Assembly (NCBI GenBank): GCA_963921825.1
Contig: OY997591.1
Span: forward strand, 47,451,825-47,515,824
Reading direction: 5' to 3'
Source of the DNA: Erodium maritimum
Lineage: Eukaryota > Streptophyta > Magnoliopsida > Geraniales > Geraniaceae
Length of the DNA stretch: 64,000 bases
Position numbers and translations under genes: made by a program
Shown: one piece after another, positions 22,023-32,600 of the stretch
How the letters are laid out: each line of letters opens with the position of its first letter
How positions within the stretch are numbered: the first letter of the stretch is position 1
Notes under the pieces: model-generated
What the model saw: the letters and a program-made list of their open reading frames with translations, nothing else
Told to the model about the DNA's origin: nothing
Databases searched by the model: none

Positions 22023-22467
22023 TTACCTAAGACCTAACATGCTAACACAATACAAAACCAATGCTACAGTGATGAACAACACACGAATTAAATTTCGGGG
22101 AATATCTTTCTTTCGATCCACCTTCATCCTCATCCTTAAATTGATTTCTTCTTGTCCAGATATAGGAACCGCCGCAACATTGCACGACTCTTCATCAATC
22201 CAGCAGAAAAAATTGCACTTTCATCCACGTTATGAACAAGAATTACAACAAATTAACCCCAAATGTGTAAAACCCTAACTTTCACAGAAATTGAATGACA
22301 CAAAAATGATTTGCAGAGCTTACACTGTACTTCCCGCAACCAGCAAACCTTCTTCCAGGAGTCTCATTTGTCCTCGAGGTTCGTATGGCTGCTGGAACTC
22401 CATAGTAGCAGTACAACTCCTCGATCTTCATGTGCTGAAATCCATAGCTTGTGGCCTTCGATTTCAT
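22023..22467 (-). CDS. GRF-type zinc-finger small membrane protein carried by the MULE (112 aa, 2 exons)
   Basis: Exon 1 is 22324-22467 (48 codons) and exon 2 is 22023-22217 (64 codons plus TAA). The intron has a GTAAGC donor and an AAAG acceptor, phase 0. Exon 1 contains LYCYYGVPAAIRTSRTNETP then GRRFAGCGKYS. Exon 2 starts CNFFCWIDEE. Together these form the plant GRF zinc-finger signature (C-x-C-G...TS-x-T...NPGRRF-x-C...C-x-FF-x-W-x-DE). Retained Cys are C20, C44 and C49; the second Cys of the usual C-x-C is Tyr22. A basic linker (R76-K85) leads to a hydrophobic C-terminal segment, about residues 94-111, that looks like a tail anchor. GRF fingers in other proteins bind single-stranded nucleic acid, so a role for the transposon is conceivable but not shown. 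The gene converges with the transposase remnant. Start: the ATG at 22467 is the first in frame before the finger. Confidence 0.72.
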
Positions 22468-22645
22468 CGAACCCGCCCTTCGTCTTCGAGCTGCAAGCTG
22501 CTACTCCTTCGTCCTCGCGCGTCGTCTTCCTCTACAACCTGAAGCTCGTCTCCTCCTTCGTGTTCGTGTGTCTGAGAGAGTGTGAGGTGAGGTCGTGTGT
22601 TTGAGGAATGAGTGAAGATGAGAGGCAAAAGGGATAAAAGAGAGA

Positions 22646-22847
22646 AGGGTATTATTGTCTTTTCGTTTCATTAACTGGCACATGAGGGGCACGTGTGCCC
22701 TCTTTCCGTCCAAAACCTAACGCCGTAAGCTTTTGGGTACTGAGTTGAAACACAATGTTTCGTTTGGGTACTTAAATGTCACAAAGTATTTTTAGGGTGC
22801 TCGGATGAAAACTAAGTATTTTTAGGTTACTCGGATGATAATAACCC
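22646..22847 (-). repeat. MULE right terminal inverted repeat
   Basis: Inverse of the left TIR with a short internal duplication (TCGGATGA and AGTATTTTTAGG appear twice). It lies just upstream of the GRF ORF start and may carry its promoter, as MULE TIRs often do. Confidence 0.83.
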
Positions 22848-23094
22848 AAAAAACTTGTTTTCATCATCATGTAAGGTCGCTTTCGACCCTTTTTATTAAT
22901 AAAATCTCTTTGTTGAATAAAAAAAAACGTAATCATAATTTTAAGGGTAAAATTGAGAATATAAAATACTCGTGTATAAAAAATCGAGAAATGAGTGAAC
23001 AAAAGTCTAACAACGTACAAATCAGCCAGTAAAAAAACTACCAAGAGACATTTCCCCCATATACCCTTTTTAAGGAACAAAAATGACATGAAAC
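22848..23094. other. AT-rich spacer with A-tail remnant
   Basis: Contains TTTTTATTAATAAAATCTC and a run of A near 22920-22927, which fits the tail of the retroposon split by the MULE. No gene is seen. Confidence 0.35.
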
Positions 23095-23253
23095 CCTTAA
23101 ATGACCCCATATTTCGAATTTATTCCCATTTTGTTTCCTTAAAACTACTACTTAAGTGTAAGATTGTGAATGTGAATGGATTTAGGAGGGTATCAATGAG
23201 AAAGGGTCAAGGGTAAAAATGGGAATAAATTCGAAATATGGGGTCACTTAAGT
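23095..23253. repeat. Inverted repeat with 38-bp arms (small foldback)
   Basis: 23102-23132 and 23216-23246 are perfectly complementary over 31 bp (core GACCCCATATTTCGAATTTA). They extend to 38 bp with one mismatch and have an 83-bp loop. The arrangement resembles a decayed MITE or the ends of a small foldback. It lies about 0.35 kb upstream of the presumed start of the BRWD transcript. Confidence 0.8.
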
Positions 23254-23574
23254 GTGCACGTGACCAACAAATTAACTGTTCCGTTAATTCGAACAATAAA
23301 TGATAGGTTTTGAAAAAAAAACGGAAGTTGAGGTTAGGATTTGAAACGAAAGGTGAGGAGAGATTATGATATGAATTTGACATAAAGTTTGGGGTTGGGA
23401 ATGATAATTATCCCTAATAATTACACGACACTTCCCCTTTATCAGCCAACAAAATATATCGTAGTATACACAACCAAACGCATTGTCGTTTCGAAAGTGT
23501 TGTCATTACACGCAACCTAATATCGCGTGGCTGGCTCATTAAAAATACAATTTTATTAAATATTATCGTCGTTA

Positions 23575-23670
23575 AAGAAATAAATAATATAAGAGAGAGC
23601 AGAGAACGCCTCGCACTTCTCTCTCCTCGGCCGTCTCACTTTCTCTCTCTAGAAGGCCCAGAACGACAGG
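23575..23670 (+). promoter_or_regulatory. Probable core promoter and first leader exon of the BRWD gene
   Basis: AATAATATAAG (about 23581-23591) could serve as a TATA element. It is followed by a pyrimidine-rich leader, CTTCTCTCTCCTCGG and TTTCTCTCTCT, typical of plant 5' UTRs. Good donors lie at CGACAG|GTACAAG (23668/23669) and ATTGAAG|GTACTT (about 23897). The first coding exon starts far downstream at 26186, so the 5' UTR must be spliced. Transcript data would decide which donor is used. Confidence 0.45.
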
Positions 23671-24847
23671 TACAAGAAGAGCTATGCCTCAGAATCTGAG
23701 TTCCCCGTTACGCGCGTGCTTTACACTCGTTTATTTTCCCCTTCGATATTATTTTTAAAATGTTTTATTTTACTTCAATTCTTCGACTCTTCGTCCTCTG
23801 ATCCTATTTCACTATTCTTTTCCATTCCAAAGCCGAAGACAGGCTCAGTGAACCTCCTAAACGCACCGTTTGTTCTCCAAATGGAACTCCATTGAAGGTA
23901 CTTCCGCTAGCAAATTTGCCCCTTTTCCTCTGAATTTGTCTGCCTTTTTTATTTGTTTTTTTATCTGTTTGGAGGAACTGGGTAAGGCTTGTTATGTGTT
24001 TTGGATTAGATCCCAAATGGGTTTTGTTTGGCATTTGGTTTTGGGTTCTTTTCATTGCTTTATTGGTCTGGTTAGTGGAAAGTAATTGAATTGAAGATCT
24101 TTTTCTTTTCTGGGTTTTTCTTTTCTGGTGTCACAGAGGATTGCATTATGGATTTTGTCTGGTTTGCAGAGAGTAGTTGGGCATTTGGGGTTTCTGGTGA
24201 CTGCCCATCTGGTTGAATTGTTTGGAGTTAATTGCCAATTGCAAAGGTTCTGACTTTATTTTTATCCCCTTTTGCTTTAGGGTTTTGGTTCTGTTGGTTC
24301 CATGTTTGTTGTTATTGTGTATCTGATTTGCATGAATGTCTTGCCTGCTTGGGGTATCCATTTCATATTTTTGTGATGTGTGTACCTACTCTTAAGTTTT
24401 AGAGATGCTAATAAGTTATTCTTATGTTGTTATCATCTTTCTGAATTCCTTATGTTTAAGCATTACATTGCCATTGTGCTTTTAGGAATTGGGATGTTAA
24501 GATTGTGAAACTCGAAGGATTACATAGTTTAGGTAGTTATGTTTTTCCATTTTTAAGGGAGTTTTAGAAGATCAACTCAAGATTGTGTGAAGAAAGATGC
24601 GATAATCCTCTTGATTTGTCCACAAGCATGGTCTACTATGTGGAGTTGTTGCATGTCTTGAGATACACTGTACAGCTTTACATTAGGGATTTGAAGTGGG
24701 TCTACGTTAGGAGGTTTCATTGCTGTTTCTGAAGGGATTCATTTAGCACAATTTGATTAGCCTGTTGGATCTTTTAAGGTGTTAATGCTCCTAGAAAAAA
24801 AGAACAGGTGTGGCTAGAAGGATGATTAATGCTATTAATGTAGCTTA

Positions 24848-25110
24848 GAGCATCTCTAGTCCTTTAACAAGGTTGCTGGCTGAAAGAGGAGGCTGAAAAA
24901 AAAATAATTGCAGTCACAAGGCTGAAAGGGAGGGGCTGAAAGGAAAAAGCAAGCCTTTTTCTTCACTTTTTGTATCAGCCGGCATATAGCGCTGGCGGTT
25001 AGCTAACCGCCGGCTGAAAGCGTCGACGGCTGATAGGAGTATTTTAATATTTATTTTTGCTTTCTCTCTCCTCTATCAGCCAGTTATCAGCCCATGGACT
25101 GGAGATGCTC
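24848..25110. mobile_element. Tourist-like MITE (PIF/Harbinger derived), 263 bp
   Basis: The ends are GAGCATCTCTAGTCC and its inverse GGACTGGAGATGCTC (one mismatch). A 3-bp TTA duplication flanks it (24845-24847 and 25111-25113), the classic signature of PIF/Harbinger MITEs. It has no ORF. It lies in the long 5' leader intron of the BRWD gene. Confidence 0.93.
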
Positions 25111-26199
25111 TTAGTAATTGACTTTTTGGGGGTGCGAACTTAATGAACTGTATCTAATCTATAATCAAATGGGATCTTGTCTCATATGGGAATCATGAGT
25201 CATCATTTACTGTTTTGCGAAAATCCAGCCATTTTGTACTTAAACTTGCCTGCTTAAAATGTCAAATGTCTTGACTAGGTGCTCTATTCATGATTACTTG
25301 ACCTCAGTTACATGGTTACTGCTTGTCATGACGAGTATTCGGATTGAGGTTTACTTCTTTGATTCATTTGAATGAATTATTTCTATGAAACATCTGTTTC
25401 TTTTGTACTACCAAGAAAACTTTACTACCTTCAGTTAGATAAGCATTGGCCAGGAAAAACTAGGAACTGTCATATCTCCTATATATGTTATTTATGAAAA
25501 GATAACTGGATGCGAGAGGAAAAGAATAGAAGTTAAAAAAAGGCAGCAATATGAAGTTTGAAGTTATGTGGATTTGTTGTTGCCTAAGGTAAAAAGTTGG
25601 CATGAACTTCACTGTGTTTCATATGAAATACTTTTTATATTCTTTGAAGAATGTTACAAGATAACTGTTGAATTTCAATGCTTTTTGTTGTGCTCGGGTG
25701 TTTGGTGGTTTATTGTCCAAAAGGAGGTCCTCTAGTTTCTCGACAACAGACAGTGGTAGCTCTTCCCTTTCTCATAACCCCACTCACCACATCCTGTATG
25801 TTGTGAACTCAAGATCTCCTTTGTTCAGCTATTATTATTACGAGTAAATAGCCCAGTAATTTACAGCAAATATTGTGGATATCTGACTAGGGAGTAAGGG
25901 ATGTTTACATAGTTTCTTCTGTACTCAAAGGTCTCCTTTAATTTTTGTACTTGAACTTTCCAGCAGCTCTACTGCTCTTCATATGGAGTTCAATTCAAAT
26001 TTGTAAATGTTGGGGGTGGGGGTTACTTTCCGACAGCGGCTCTTTTTGAATCCAAACAATTTAATTCTAGTTCTTATACTTGATATTCTCTTCAATTTAT
26101 CGTCTGAGTTATTCTTTTCAGCTGTTATCATATGAATGTCCATAAATGATGGTTCTAACATAGTTGATCAGTTTGCTACTCTTAGGTTTTATACAAACC

Positions 26200-26627
26200 A
26201 TGGCACTCCAGAGGTACATTCCAAATGGTGATGCACCTTCTGTTAAATCGAAACCTTTGAGTTTTTCTATTAAGGTGCATGCAAATGCTCGACATGAAGA
26301 TCCAGAAATCAGCCGCACTGTGGAGCCCAATGTGGATATAGACTTAAGAGAAGTTTATTTCTTGATGATGCACTTTTTGTCAACTGGGCCTTGTCACGGA
26401 ACTTATGGACAATTTAGGAAGGAACTTCTTGAGCATCAACTCTTACCTAGAAGATATCATGCATGGTACTCAAGAAACGGAACATGCACTGGAGATGAAA
26501 ATGATGATGGCCTATCATACCCGTTGAGCTATGATAAGTTGGTGGAGAGGTTGGAACCTACTTGTCTTTCTCCACTCGAACCCTATTTTTTTTTGCTGTC
26601 ATTGATAATATATGATATTTCATGTGA

Positions 26628-26675
<48 letters not shown>

Positions 26676-29600
26676 ATCCTTGTTTATCCTTTTCCATAAT
26701 TAATTTTTATTTTATCTACATAAGTTGGTTGAGTTGCATTGTCCATCTGTTCTTTATATGTAGCTCGATTTCCATATCCCCAATGCTAGAATACCATGTA
26801 AGCACTTAAAGATTTGGATACGTACTATTGTAAATTATGGTATCATAAATTCATTGTTTTTTATCAATACTTAGGTATCCTCATGTTGAATCCGACCATT
26901 TGGTGAAGCTATTGAAACAGTTGATACAAAAAACAGCCTCCCCATCACATTGCATGGGTGGTAGAAATGCGCCAAATGCAGCTGATGTTCCCACTCTACT
27001 AGGAGCTGGTTCATTTTCTCTTCTGAGTGGTATGTGGTGTACGATATACCTTTGAGTATTATGTATGTTTCAATCCCTTATTTTGACCTTTAAAGGTAAT
27101 ATTGAAAATCATTAATTGATTATCGTCAGCCTGATCAACTACATTTCATTTTTGCTTATTTTGGTTTATGTGATCATATCATTAGTAATTATGTTTTCTC
27201 TGTCATTTTCAGATAATAGAAATAAAGGGAAAAGTGAAATTAGACGCCCTCCTGTTCACATGCGATGGCCTCATATGCAAGCTGATCAGGTTCGCGGGCT
27301 AACTCTGCGAGAAATAGGAGGTGGTTTTTCAAGACATCATCGTGCACCATCTATTCGCGCAGCATGTTATGCCATTGCGAAACCATCAACCATGGTGCAG
27401 AAGATGGAAAATACCAAGAGGCTAAGGGGACATAGGAATGCTGTCTATTGTGGTATGTGTGGTTGTTTTGTTTAATAATTTTTGTATGATTTGGCAACTG
27501 TGTACTGCAAGCATTTTCCCAAACATTTTGTTTGTTACTTTCTCTTGTTACATGGGTACAGAACAAACTTCTAATACCATTTTGTTTTTAGTGATGGTCA
27601 TTGTTCAAATTTAATGGTTCTATCTACAGCCATATTTGATCGCTCTGGGAGATATGTCATTACTGGTTCAGATGATCGACTTGTAAAGATATGGTCAATG
27701 GAGACTGCATATTGTTTGGCTAGCTGTCGTGGACATGAAGTGAGTTTAATATTATAAAGTATCTGTACTTCTAACTATATCTCTTACCTAACCTATTTTT
27801 AATTTTGTTAACTTACATGATGTATTTGCAAGGGCGACATTACGGACTTGGCTGTAAGTTCCAACAATGCTCTTGTGGCATCCGCTTCAAATGACTCTGT
27901 TATTCGTGTTGTAAGCTCTATTGCTACTTAAAAATGACCTATATCTCTGCCTCTATCCTGCATCATTTTGGTGCTATCCAGTACCTTGTCATGATTTGTG
28001 ATTAATATGCTTTGCTTTGCTTTGTCAGTGGTGTTTGCCAGATGGGCGGCCAATTTCAGTTCTGCGAGGACATACAGGAGCTGTTACTGCCATTGCTTTT
28101 AGTCCTAAGCCTAACTCTGTTTACCATCTTTTATCGTAAGACTGAATCCCAATTTCTTTACTTCTTTTATATCAAGTTCTTATTCTAGTATACAATAATA
28201 AACAGGCCTTCAACTATAACTCTAAGGGGCCATTTGTTTGTAATAAGTGATAAAAGATTGGAACGTGTTTCATGACTATTTTGGGTTTTTAAATGGACTT
28301 GTAGATATTAGATTTAAAGGCATGAGGAGCCCCTGAACTTTTAGGAATCCATACTGCTAATCCCTGAACCTGAAAAAAGATGGTAGAAGTCCCTTAACTT
28401 TTAATTTATGAATAGGAGAGATCCCTGCTGGTTGCTTAGATCCACGTACCAATAAATATACCTATGCACGTGGATGTTGACATGGATTCAAAATAATTAA
28501 TCATGCACATATAGATTGATGTGACAATTCTAAAGTTGAAAAATATAATTAAATATTTAGAAAACATATTTTGACTAACATTTGTATATATTATTTCATC
28601 GTGTTTTTTTTGTACGTTATCCCTAAAAACCTTAATCTTATTTACTTTTTTAGTCATCTCCTTCCTTGCCCCCCTCCCCCCCTCCATCTCTTAGAAGGCT
28701 ATTAGGATTATAGTTACAACCTCGTTGTCGGAAACGGCATTTTCGTCAAGTGGGCTCTGAAGTAGACAAGGACTAGGAGTTCAATTTGTGAATCCTTTTT
28801 GCTGGTTAAAACAAGAGATATGTATTACTTTGTTTTTGGGTTTCTAGGCGGGAAATCTGGAAAGCAGGAGTGGGTAAGACCTAGAGCAGCTTCATTTGGT
28901 TATGAAAAAAAGACACTAGACCTGTAGGTATGATAATTTATCTGCTTGTGGATGTGATTCTAGTATGATTCTTCAAAGCGGGATATAACAACGAGATCAC
29001 ATCATTTTCATGGTAGAATCTAACCACCATTTTCGAGAAGTGAAAACAGCAATCAAGGGTGCAAGTTTTTTAAAAACCACCAGATCTGCGACGAAACTTA
29101 GATGGAGAGGGGTTTGAGAAGAGAGAGATGCATATAAGATGGAGAGGGGGACTAGAAGCTGGATAAGAGAGAGGCAAAATAGGGAAGATGGGGTTAGAAA
29201 CTGCAGAGGGTAAATGGGTTGTGATATATATGGGTAGGGTTATATTAAATGGGTAGGGTTAGGGTTAGTGTGTTAGTGTAAGATGGGTCATAGGATTAGA
29301 TGAGTTATATAATAAGATTTTATGGGTTATTGTTATTAATATGTATTATATATATTTAATATAAAATGACTCACTTATTATCATTTAACATGACATTTGT
29401 AGTAATATATTTTAATATTTATGTTATTAATATAATAAATATATATTTAATATGATATTAGTATATATATATATATTTAAAATGTATACATTAATGATTT
29501 TATTTATATAATATACTATTCTTGTTATAAATATATATATGTATTATTATATATTTAATACAAAAGTGATTTGCCGATATCTCCCCGTTAAATTGAAATA

Positions 29601-32600
29601 TCTTTAAAGGGGACCTCATTGTTATTTAGAACCTTGGGTTCTAGAATTATACGTGCCTGTTAATACTTAATACTGAACCTTTTATGTTTTTGTTCTTCTG
29701 CAATTAACTCTTGGCTATTTGGAATCCATCTTTAGGTCATCTGATGACGGAACATGTAGGATATGGGATGCACGGACCTCCACAATAAATCCTCGGATAT
29801 ATGTTCCACGACCTTCAGATTCTATAGCTGGTTGGTTGCTTTTGATGTATGATCGTGTTTGCTTTATTGGCCTTCGGCAAAATGAACTTATTTGGAAGTA
29901 ATGGAATGGATGCAGGAAAGAATAACGGTCCATCCTCAAGTTCTACTCCACAAAACCATCAGATTTTCTGTTGTGCTTTCAATGTTAATGGAACTGTATT
30001 TGTTACTGGTAGCTCAGACACTCTTGCTAGGGTACATCTATCTAATATCTCTCTGATATTTCTTATATAATCCATTGTTACCCTGAACTTGTTTCTTACT
30101 TAAATAAGACATCAGTTGTAGTTTTGTACTAAAGATTGCAAAGGTTATCATATCTAACTTCAAATTAAACCTAGAAATTCCTTTAGTTATAGCTTATTTA
30201 CACATTCAGGTGTGGGTGGCTGGTAAACCGGGCTCAGATGATTCAGAGCAACCAAATCATGAGATGGACGTGCTATCTGGCCATGAGAATGATGTCAATT
30301 ATGTGCAATTTAGGTCAGTTAGTAATGGTTTGTTGCAGATGATGGTAAATGAAGTTTTGCTTGCTGACTATGCTAATGCCTTAATTTGCAGTGGTTGTGC
30401 GGTGACATCTAGATATTCTCAGGCAGACGCATCGAAAGAAGACAATTTTCCGAAGTTTAAAAATTCTTGGTGTGTTTCTATTCTCATTTTTTGGTTTTAA
30501 ATAACATTAATTGGCCAATTCCTCTCATTTTCTACTTTCCTTCAACTTCATATTTCACATTTTGCAAAGTGTTGATTCCCTGCACTGTCTTGAGTTATAG
30601 CCCGCCCAGTAATATGTATGATATGCTTTCAGGTTCACTCATGACAACATAGTTACCTGTTCTCGTGATGGCAGTGCAATCATTTGGGTTCCAAGGTCAC
30701 GTCGATCACATGTAAGTTTAGCTTTTAAATAGGTACTACATGTTACCTTTTAATCCTCTGGGTACTGCAGCAGTACAAACCTTTTAGGTGTTGTAGCTCT
30801 CTAGGGCCATGGTCCATTTCTCAAGATCCCTTATTTATGAAGTCTCCTTTCTCCAGACTAATTTATTAAGTAACATTATGCTATTAGTTAAGCAATACAG
30901 CAACATGTAGCTTTTATTGCCCGCCTTACTGCATTAAGTGTGTTAGTTTTGGTACTGACTGAGACAGTTATGAATTACTTCCATTCTATCTATTTGTTGT
31001 ATTGGAAAAGAAAAATAAGCTTTTGGTGTAAACCAAACAGTTCTATAATGTTTTCTTTTATGAGTACTTATCAATTAGTGAGGTTTTGGTGCTTTAATAT
31101 GTTTATGTTTTTATCACTCATGTTTACCAATTTTTCTTTGTAAGCATTTACCAATAGTTACTCCTTCTCTACCATTTTTTAGTACCCTTACGATTCAAAG
31201 TGAATTAGTCAGCCATTATTTTTGTTTTAATACAAACGTTAGTATTGGAATTACAATAAGTTAGTGGCATTCATCATCTTAAATTTCCCCCCTTAAATAT
31301 TTGGAATTCTGAAAGGGACAGAGGGAGTAATTTTTGTAAATTTGGATTTAATGTCTGTTGCATAGGATGATTTTGCATTGTGATTATTGGATTTATGCTT
31401 CTTTGATCTTTAGGGAAAAATTGGACGTTGGACACGGGCTTATCATCTAAAAGTTCCACCTCCTCCTATGCTTCCTCAACCTCCCCGAGGGGGTCCCCGT
31501 CAAAGGATTCTCCCAACTCCACGTGGTGTCAATATGATTGTTTGGAGCCTAGATAACCGTTTCGTCCTTGCTGCCATCATGGGTAAATTGCTTATGGACT
31601 TGAATTTAGCATTTTGAATGGTGATTATTATTATTATTTCATCGGAATCACATGCTTAAAATGCTGGCATTTTATCGAGGAAGTGGGTGATTTAATGCAT
31701 TCAGGCAAAACCCTCTGATTTTAACGAGTATTCTATTTAGACAAATTGCTTATGTGTGCATAATATGTAACCTAGCAATTCTAAAATTTAGTTTTGAAAA
31801 TAGTGGGCTAGGCATTATTTGATTTATTATCAATGGATTTGGGTCGAGCGGCATTTTGAATTTTGCAGGGTGACTAGTTGAGCTAGTTTTGTTCGATGAT
31901 ATTTTTTTCATATGCAGATTGTAGAATATGTGTTTGGAATGCTGCTGATGGTAGCTTGGTACATTCTTTGACAGGTCATACTGCTTCTGTAAGTTTAATT
32001 GTCTGGTTTTACCAATTCTTTGTGTTTTTCACTTCATCCCGCTTTAGAAGAAACCGAAGTGATTGAACCAATGGCTTAACATCTTTTGTTCTTCTCAAGC
32101 ATCATCCTAATTTGTATGAACAAGGGTACCACCTGTGCTAAGTTTTTCTGCCAGGATTTACAGGGTCTTTTCACCTCCTGCATTGCTTGCCACAATATTT
32201 ATTGATAATTATGGCTAGTGTGCTGGACTTTTTGCAACAGTTTAGCTTTGCTTGCTTCAACTGTATCATGTCACCCCCGTAAACATTATTTTGTATGAGT
32301 TAATATTTTGAAACTTGATGGAGAAAATTATGATCTGGGAAGAGAATATTCAGAATGGATTTGACATTCTTAGTCTGTTGGACAAACTAAACATTCATTG
32401 CATATTATTTCCGGACTACCCTGTACCCTGGTGGCCCATATTTTGTTACTTCGGTTGCTTGTATTGTTGAAACCATGTACAGTTGATTTCTTCCAGTTAT
32501 TTACTAGACAGCAATGCATAGGCAATGGCTAATGTTAGAGTGTAGTTTAATTGAGTTACAAGTATTTCTTATTCCTAGTGTAGTTTGGTTTTCTTATGTT

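Larger units (their letters stand above)
19464..22847. mobile_element. Mutator-like element (MULE), 3384 bp, with ~180-200 bp TIRs and GRF zinc-finger cargo
   Basis: The left end starts GGGTTATTATCATCCGAGTA. The right end is its inverse (ATGATAATAACCC). The inverted similarity runs inward for about 175 bp, through the ACGGCGTTAGGTTTTGGACGG block. The right copy carries an extra ~35-bp duplication of the AGTATTTTTAGG segment. Inside are a decayed plus-strand transposase C-terminus and a minus-strand GRF-type ORF. The flanks do not give a clean 9-bp TSD. The best candidate (TTTGTTTTT versus CTTGTTTTC) matches 7 of 9 and is offset from the right end by 6 bases. Confidence 0.85.

Noticed and set aside
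22291-22604. Plus-strand ORFs of 83 and 97 aa
   Set aside because: Shadows of the minus-strand GRF exon 1 and its leader.
19455-22862. Exact 9-bp TSD for the MULE at 19464-22847
   Set aside because: The best flank match is 7 of 9 and is offset from the right end. I do not claim a TSD.
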